A stretch of DNA of 11,817 nucleotides, taken from contig JAKQSH010000220.1 in NCBI GenBank assembly GCA_029570245.1, forward strand, positions 1 through 11,817, read 5' to 3'. Origin of the DNA: Deltaproteobacteria bacterium (GTDB lineage Bacteria > Myxococcota_A > SURF-8). The notes under the pieces are model-generated. The model searched no databases. It was given only the letters and a program-made list of their open reading frames with translations, and was not told where the DNA came from. Below, piece by piece: positions 8,901 through 11,817 of this stretch (position 1 is the first letter of the stretch; each line of letters opens with the position of its first letter). A program made the position numbers and the translations under genes.

Positions 8901-11058
8901 TTATGTTGCTGCTTCCGCCGGCGGCGGTTTTTCCGATGTCGTTCATAACCGTCAGCTCAGCCCCGGAATCTTTTGCAACAGTGAGATGATCAACTACGAA
9001 CAGATCGGTTTCGCTGATGATTGTGGAGTCGCCGCCCTGAAGAATCAGCTCAGCATTCGTTTCTCCAGAGAAATCCGTATTTGTACCCAGGAATATATCC
9101 CCGGAAATATACAGATCGACATTATCGAAAAGCAGCTTGCCTCTCACACCGGCTGAATCTGAGAGATAAAGCCCGCTTCCGACAACCAGTCTCGATCCGC
9201 TTTCGGCGGAATAGAATTCGCCGCCGCTGATCTGCAGCGTTGTTGTGATGTTCAGTTCACCTCCGGTCGCCGCCCAATATACTTCGCAGCCCTCATCAAC
9301 CATAAGACTCTGGGCGTAGGCGTTGGCGTCGATTCTTGGTTCGAAGCCCACCGGCCAGATGGCGCAGTTGGTGAACATGATGTCGTCGGTTGCAGTCGGC
9401 GGCGTTGCTGGCACATTGCCTTCGCCGTCAATCCAGTTGCAGGGGTTGCTCCAGAGGTTGTTTCCGACAACGCACTGCGGCCTTGAACCGACTAAGCTGC
9501 TGCTTAGACCGGACCAGTACAGACTGTCGAGATTCTTGAAATACAACCTGAATTTCTCGCCGCCGTTGTAAAGGACGCTGAGAGATGTTCCGGTTACTTT
9601 CCGGTTATCCGGCATTTTCATATCTACATATTTGAAGTTGCCGTCGGCGTTCGATTGATAGAGCGCTATGTCTATCTGGTAAATCTGTCCATATGCCATG
9701 CGGACTACAAAGCCTTCTTCTCCGCTGGTGGTATATTCGACACCGTCGATTTTAACTTTTATGTCAAGGTAATCCGCCGGAGTGTCTTCTGCCGTGAATC
9801 TGACATATCCCGGAGCAGGAGTGGCACGCTTTGAGTCGTCCCATACTTCAGCCGTGACGACGGAGCCGGAGCAGGTGCTGCTGCCGCTGCCGACGCTGGT
9901 GCATGAGCCTGAACAGCTTGGGCTGTCGGCATGAAGTTTTACCACGCCGCCGGAGCCTTTGCCGGCGTATCTGTAGGGTAACGCGCCAGAATAGTATCCG
10001 CCGGTTCCACCTGAAATGTTAACCGTGCCGCTTACGCTGAGGCTTGATCCTGCTCCTATTGAAACTCCGCCGCCGGCGCCGCCGCCGCCGCCTATGGACG
10101 ACCCGCCGTAATAATAATACAGGCACTTTTCTTCACAGCTGAAACCGAGCCAGTTGCAGCCGCATTCCGAGCAGCCGGGATAGTATCCAGAACCGCCTGC
10201 GGCGCCGTTGCCTCCGTTAGCACCCTTGCTGGTGATTGTTCCGCTCATGCTTAAAGCATTTGATGCCCACAGCATAATCGCGCCGCCGCCTGCTCCTCCG
10301 CTTTCATTATGAGCGGAAGTGTAAGCAGTATAGCCGCTGGCGCCAGGACCGCCGCCGCCGCCGCCGCCGGTGCCTTTATAAACGAAACCGCTGAGCGGGC
10401 TGGCTTCTTTTGACGGTATGACACCGTATGGAACCCAGGCATTTCCGAAAGTGACATCCGGCAGTGCGTAACCTCCGCCGCCTGCCCCGCCTCCGGCACC
10501 GCCGGTGCATTGATAGGAATATGCCGGCCATCCGGTAATTGAAGATGTACAGCCGTTTTCACGATAACCGCCGCCGCCACCGGGGCCGCCGCCGCCGCCG
10601 CCACACCCGTAATAGGTATGATCGCAGGAATCAGCGCCGGAGAAGTTACCGCTGCCGCCCGGAAGACCGTGTTTTCCTTTGTAGTTGTAGCCGTAAACCT
10701 GAGCCTCGCTCTCGCCGCCGGGATTTCCTCCATAACGGGCCGCCTCGCCGCCTCTGCCCGCAACGCCTCCGGGGTATCCGGCGTAGTTGCCGTCGATTGT
10801 GCCTTGAATATCAATTGTCTGGGCGTGGATGCTCAGCCAGCCGTATCCGGCGGCGTGGCTTTTTACGTAAACGGTCGTTCCGCTTGGGACGCTGAAGCTG
10901 CTTATGCCGTAATGTCTTCCGGCTATGTAAGTTCCATTAGCCGGAGTCCAGGGTGTATTGCCGTGATCTCCTCCTTCAAGGTCGGACCAGGCAAGAAGAG
11001 TTCCGGTATTCAAAAACACCAGACAGAACATTAAGAACGATAAAGTTTTCCTGGACAT
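2872..11058 (-). CDS. Giant secreted multidomain surface protein with C-terminal FGE-like domain
   Basis: The protein has 2728 residues from the ATG at 11058, roughly 285 kDa. Residues 1-23 are a Sec signal peptide ending TLLA. Residues 85-375 are glycine-rich. Residues 540-1130 look like a right-handed beta-helix: many short T/S/G/V strands, opened by a NPCNW motif as in adhesin passengers. An FN3-like segment (1140-1290) precedes a jelly-roll, lectin/LamG-like domain (about 1312-1483, FFDGFTDF to AAYFDNVSL). FN3/Ig-like domains with 'TAP' boundaries fill 1500-2425. Residues 2435-2690 form an FGE-sulfatase (SUMF1-type, C-type-lectin-like) domain: EVSNEQY, RLPSEVEWEF (2532-2541), NMFNNVSEW (2588-2596), RGGS (2660-2663) and GFR (2687-2689). 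The two catalytic FGE cysteines are replaced by Tyr2666 and Gly2671, so formylglycine-forming activity is unlikely. No membrane anchor or known C-terminal sorting tag is seen. The start was chosen for the signal peptide and GGAGGAG 7 nt upstream; an in-frame ATG at 11289 is an alternative. It heads the three-gene unit and is probably an adhesin or stalk. Confidence 0.94.
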   Translation of the reverse strand: MSRKTLSFLMFCLVFLNTGTLLAWSDLEGGDHGNTPWTPANGTYIAGRHYGISSFSVPSGTTVYVKSHAAGYGWLSIHAQTIDIQGTIDGNYAGYPGGVAGRGGEAARYGGNPGGESEAQVYGYNYKGKHGLPGGSGNFSGADSCDHTYYGCGGGGGGPGGGGGYRENGCTSSITGWPAYSYQCTGGAGGGAGGGGYALPDVTFGNAWVPYGVIPSKEASPLSGFVYKGTGGGGGGGPGASGYTAYTSAHNESGGAGGGAIMLWASNALSMSGTITSKGANGGNGAAGGSGYYPGCSECGCNWLGFSCEEKCLYYYYGGSSIGGGGGAGGGVSIGAGSSLSVSGTVNISGGTGGYYSGALPYRYAGKGSGGVVKLHADSPSCSGSCTSVGSGSSTCSGSVVTAEVWDDSKRATPAPGYVRFTAEDTPADYLDIKVKIDGVEYTTSGEEGFVVRMAYGQIYQIDIALYQSNADGNFKYVDMKMPDNRKVTGTSLSVLYNGGEKFRLYFKNLDSLYWSGLSSSLVGSRPQCVVGNNLWSNPCNWIDGEGNVPATPPTATDDIMFTNCAIWPVGFEPRIDANAYAQSLMVDEGCEVYWAATGGELNITTTLQISGGEFYSAESGSRLVVGSGLYLSDSAGVRGKLLFDNVDLYISGDIFLGTNTDFSGETNAELILQGGDSTIISETDLFVVDHLTVAKDSGAELTVMNDIGKTAAGGSSNIKTMDISGGTINLTDNKIGVEYSLVMSNDSEIIGDNILSSVIVRGHSAAATPITLRDTAAISLKNGSILLQPDIDSGGTPIEVPVAGGTKGIQLLGNSSITLDNALISMSNNLDDSGWDMEVAGSAVLSLSNSSYVNVDRALTITSPNVEIYSSTITTGYEAVGRGTMTISASSIKIDYPSPWNAVSSKLRAFGNLNFSSTINGQGPEFYVDGTAAARSATISTTQPLYKLFVDGGQISFSGDLTVQKQLQIELGGELMVSAGNRVVMGDAGSIVVNGKFSSTGSVSNYAVVTSDASNHYYSFEAVKGEINSTLTVFERLDSHGLQIKSDATINATSALNRCTFRNSNESAPFAMMTVSNSQNITCNQVTFEYSSGTPDPDQFNVFKVNNQGSITFTNEAGSISGEAYDDDYYNRINWTLGNPTLSYYDVKDTALNSDLAHIQLSIILTGQPENTQYLIQNMSSVGPEANLYLKTDGTFTSDANLAWASYLDFGGPTGITINAQDSTVYRFRVKARATIGGIPQTPVATWDESQPAITTIDRTAPSTPGIIDITEQSDSGGKYLSLSWAVVGGSDYVVPMREKDGSGEYWPVNGFFDGFTDFNYTKDPQWAVSGSGVWETSSQLLTLESGYTSGAIYFQGYTPGPNYLYHLKAMKVSGSNGVNIPFLYRGVYPCWKIGQNVSGVMTSFVQGTSAATSREFNMNASLWYDIKILVLGDNAFGYIDNKLMWSASASDPAPTNGPYIFMGLALDNTAAYFDNVSLKPLVANSRGSLNDLNARDFKAPTAPAFGLSNVTAASFKTIRISWDAITDQGSSYKFHLDAIDALGNYSSGTDNTATVTEGFGDVTARARVNDDQPDIDANYDNGLATSTGTFADMNIAGVKPGNAFRAVRIKVCDAKAADRNCTDWLGRAACAGSTDCTGYIGALSCSSLLCDYNTRPPGIPRYTLAVIPGNDASNTYPLGVAPTAIVKTGTDLDEDSIWVQFDEGANTAGTQFAVAWHSAPQSGDCANAQSYQGWLSTTYNPAYGYGSSTTESWFAGSYWEFDDDATGSTGLNPSLFYCFAVKARNGEGIETALTPWSTPVKPPYKPRVQAPYVVFSKGQEALNKPMLKVNGNEDNMAASDIQTATIVIEDKSGAADISSVLVRVSYKAAQDPLWTGGRGYFEWNRDTGVFQERLNNQNLGGNRYVAVYPTMCNTIEAGNLFTITFAWTALASNDWYGDQQANGISILIQDSSGITTSWTENQYGDVEAEAALTFHVSSQPGEPQPNTPAANTWTNDRTPTLKLAGAKDPNQTGDNYVDNGDTVSYKFRLVDKPYCDGSNGTATVAESAYIGTIEEGSALTATWETVAGPSGLAAGRYYWCGTAKDQHDYSSDAGIQPWERTSGTARMIGIDYTAPTIPSLTAYNDNPADGGTSMAEAPAWVFDRTIYFQWAEQQPQSSEPPAPENRAPFVKYYYKLTNHFEGITAADIYPYPGGTETTELFADYTTGEGIGYGIKHFCVVGQDAAGNVTGFNTKSARCVQIQIDFDTIEAPVLTSATHSDEAVVYCTDTTIDGSSVIPNTIPNAYQPEFTIADPPTYSGIYGYSFSVFDSAGRIPDKCQSNCDTWTGFEDTLDPLLPSDGKCNNNTLICTDSNTAAGSGYNVTYAPASASVTDLQHSWKYNLDIGGTYYVSVVAYTLAGKWSDFDQYRYNVCACEGNDCKDYENRQARIATMVDFSGGRIYAPGSASSIARRGANAQLVDVAPFSIDATEVSNEQYLACVADGACDEPEEDGYASRTRNDYLFNEKYKDYPVLNVTWDMAQQYCAWQGKRLPSEVEWEFAAQNSYAGLDTIGLTRKYSNDLYSLGDTAPVFENHGPALSCRNNLYNMFNNVSEWVSDWYAPYDAIDYSINPYGPEGMETCQDACLAEVTDIISAPGKAASGVRTRRDCYAECYRKVVRGGSFEYENVSGSIRDAYSPDSYGDSIGFRCAMDAVDDSNSLIGNRPDIANMTRQNLQMLSSGATAQRR
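9930..10805 (-). repeat. Glycine-rich coding region with CCG/GGC runs
   Basis: The region encodes about residues 85-375 of the giant protein, with several poly-Gly runs. The cleanest is seven CCG units at 10349-10369, encoding seven consecutive glycines; other runs lie near 10063-10092 and 10569-10602. Pure triplet runs can slip, but changes would be in frame and alter only length. Confidence 0.8.
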
Positions 11059-11065
11059 GAAGTCT

Positions 11066-11072
11066 CTCCTCC
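11066..11072 (-). promoter_or_regulatory. Shine-Dalgarno of the giant surface protein
   Basis: GGAGGAG on the minus strand lies 7 nt before the ATG at 11058. Together with the signal peptide that starts at this ATG, it decides the start over the upstream in-frame candidates. Confidence 0.85.
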
Positions 11073-11080
11073 GGCGGCTG

Positions 11081-11099
11081 AAAAAACTGTTCGGACAGT
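11081..11099 (-). other. Short hairpin with U-run just before the Shine-Dalgarno
   Basis: The minus strand reads ACTGT, CCGA, ACAGT and then continuing T's (six in all). The stem is only 5 bp and AT-rich, so it is at best a weak terminator or pause. It sits about 8 nt upstream of the ribosome binding site. Confidence 0.3.
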
Positions 11100-11173
11100 C
11101 AGAATTTTCTCTGTGGCGCTTTTCGGGCGTCGCATTTTTTTCATAGTTCAGACAACAAGTTGCGCAAAAATCG

Positions 11174-11210
11174 CCGGAAAAGCAGAACGGATATCCCCAG
11201 CTTTTTCCGG
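11174..11210 (-). other. Leader hairpin (possible attenuator)
   Basis: The arms CCGGAAAAAGC and GCTTTTCCGG pair with a single bulged A around a 16-nt loop. On the minus strand CGATTTTTGCGC follows, so a U-run comes 3 nt after the stem. It resembles an intrinsic terminator but the stem is largely A-U in its upper half. On the plus strand it is followed by gacgagac and seven T's, but no plus-strand gene needs a terminator here. Confidence 0.4.
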
Positions 11211-11286
11211 GACGAGACTTTTTTTCCGGTAAACGTCTGATATTGCTTTGTTTATCGGAATGCGCGACTCGTTTTCCAGGTGCAGA

Positions 11287-11302
11287 CATTAATTTGCTCC
11301 CT
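11287..11302 (-). promoter_or_regulatory. Alternative upstream ribosome binding site and ATG, in frame
   Basis: AGGGAG (11302-11297) lies 7 nt before an ATG at 11289, which stays open and in frame with the giant gene. Use of this start would add 77 residues, mostly basic and polar with six cysteines, ahead of the signal peptide. Third-position GC in the added stretch is about 45% by hand count, against nearly 60% in a sampled part of the lipoprotein gene. This favours an untranslated leader. Confidence 0.35.
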
Positions 11303-11389
11303 GAAATATCCACTACCACATACTATTTATGCAAAAAACGCACCATCGTCTTCTGCAATCAGAGCGGAATCCTGCAACTTAACTGGATT

Positions 11390-11418
11390 ATTATAATTTT
11401 TATTAATGGATAAGTCAA
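11390..11418 (-). promoter_or_regulatory. Sigma70-type promoter for the surface-protein genes
   Basis: On the minus strand, TTGACT (11418-11413) and TATAAT (11395-11390) are separated by exactly 17 bp of AT-rich spacer. The -10 is perfect and the -35 matches 5 of 6. Transcription should start near 11384, about 326 nt upstream of the chosen start codon of the giant gene. It is downstream of the nadA stop, so the three surface genes need not depend on nadA transcription. Confidence 0.75.
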
Positions 11419-11492
11419 TCAAAGCCGACTTGAGCTGACCCGCCTGACTGGCTTCTACTGGTGGAAGAAATTTTGTCTCCAAGCAGCGTATT

Positions 11493-11817
11493 CTACAGTT
11501 CCAGCATGCGGTTCAATGCTTTAAGCGCACCTTCCGCAGTCTTTCTGTCAACCTGCATGGCATCCAGCTTGTCTATGTTTTCGAGTGTGTACAACAGGTG
11601 ATTCAGCGTCGTATCGTGCATGCTGCCGCAGAAAGGTTCTCCATTGTCGGAAAGATTCATTATTTTCAGATATTTCAGCTCGTCCGCTACTCGCTGCACC
11701 ATGCTGTTTTCTGTGCCGACCGCTATGATCGATCCGGCAGGGGTGCGATTCAGATAATCAATCATGGCGGTTGTCGATCCAACAAATGATTCGTACAACC
11801 AAACCGGCAAACAGAGC
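11493..11817 (-). CDS. nadA: Quinolinate synthase NadA, C-terminal part (cut by right edge)
   Basis: NadA condenses iminoaspartate with dihydroxyacetone phosphate to quinolinate in NAD biosynthesis, using a [4Fe-4S] cluster held by three cysteines. About 107 C-terminal residues are visible. Recognisable parts are VGST followed by a helix, IIAVGTE, the cysteine segment CGSMHDTTLNHLL (third cluster ligand, matching CPWM/CEYM-type segments in known NadA), and the ending ALKALNRMLEL, close to the E. coli NadA C-terminal NRML segment. A Cys codon at 11813-11811, ten residues before GST, is probably the second cluster ligand (HPEC motif), though the alignment is one residue shorter than in E. coli. 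The apparent TTG start at 11810 is only an artefact of the cut; the true start lies beyond the window. Stop is TAG. It is a housekeeping neighbour, probably not part of the surface operon. Confidence 0.92.
   Translation of the reverse strand, partial: LCLPVWLYESFVGSTTAMIDYLNRTPAGSIIAVGTENSMVQRVADELKYLKIMNLSDNGEPFCGSMHDTTLNHLLYTLENIDKLDAMQVDRKTAEGALKALNRMLEL

Larger units (their letters stand above)
11059..11492. other. Intergenic region and leader between nadA and the surface-protein genes
   Basis: The 434 bp are more AT-rich than the flanking genes around 11380-11420. They hold the promoter, about 325 nt of predicted leader, the two hairpins and a second in-frame start region. No convincing nadA terminator (stem plus T-run) is seen directly after its stop. 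No riboswitch, tRNA or small-RNA fold is recognised. Confidence 0.7.

Noticed and set aside
10251..11034. Ala-rich minus-strand frame and Ala/Val-rich plus-strand frame
   Set aside because: Both are shadows of the glycine-rich GGC codon runs of the giant gene.
11020..11058. Lipobox at Cys12 of the giant protein (LMFC)
   Set aside because: The cysteine is in the middle of the hydrophobic core, too close to the N terminus. A signal peptidase I site after TLLA (residue 23) fits better.
11059..11319. GTG start at 11319 giving a 2815-residue protein
   Set aside because: There is no Shine-Dalgarno before it, and the added residues are basic, cysteine-containing and precede a normal signal peptide.
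11419..11492. nadA transcription terminator
   Set aside because: Only a bulged stem (TGGAGA with TCTTCCA) without a T-run and a 5-bp AAGCC/GGCTT pairing could be found; neither is convincing.
1..11817. CRISPR array, tRNA, rRNA, insertion sequence or attachment site
   Set aside because: No regularly spaced repeats, RNA-gene motifs, transposase coding or terminal inverted repeats were seen on either strand.

Overview
The window holds the 3' end of nadA (quinolinate synthase) and, below it on the same (minus) strand, a co-oriented run of three genes for exported proteins. These are a giant secreted multidomain protein (about 2728 residues), a 779-residue lipoprotein, and the first 165 residues of a second lipoprotein that runs off the left edge. 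All real coding sequence seen is on the minus strand, so the window reads from right to left.

Organism. The style of the proteins is that of a Gram-negative bacterium from the Myxococcota/Bradymonadales-like (former deltaproteobacterial) lineages. The cues are lipoproteins with acidic Asp-Gly-Asp linkers and cysteine-rich modules, a giant glycine-rich exported protein, and a formylglycine-generating-enzyme-like (FGE-like) domain used outside its usual enzyme context. This is inference from protein style only; no rRNA or core marker beyond nadA is present.

Layout, right to left. (1) 11817-11493: C-terminal part of NadA, cut by the window edge. (2) 11492-11059: 434-bp non-coding stretch with a near-perfect sigma70-type promoter (TTGACT, 17 bp, TATAAT) pointing at the giant gene. 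It implies an untranslated leader of about 325 nt. The leader contains a hairpin, a second Shine-Dalgarno/ATG pair in frame with the giant gene, and a strong Shine-Dalgarno just before the chosen start. (3) 11058-2872: giant secreted protein. Its order is signal peptide, glycine-rich region, beta-helix-like region, lectin-like jelly-roll domain, several FN3/Ig-like domains, and a C-terminal FGE-like domain that lacks the catalytic cysteines. (4) 2870-531: lipoprotein with an acidic linker, cysteine-rich modules and four beta-sandwich-like repeats. It starts 1 nt after the giant gene stops. (5) 495-1: second lipoprotein, 35 nt further on, with an acidic linker and a cysteine module matching one in the first lipoprotein.

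How they may work together. The tight spacing, common promoter and shared export style suggest one transcription unit that builds a cell-surface assembly: a very long extracellular stalk or adhesin plus two lipid-anchored partners. No transporter, protease or regulator is seen in the window. The assembly is not one I recognise by name; its function (adhesion, gliding, prey or matrix contact) is open.
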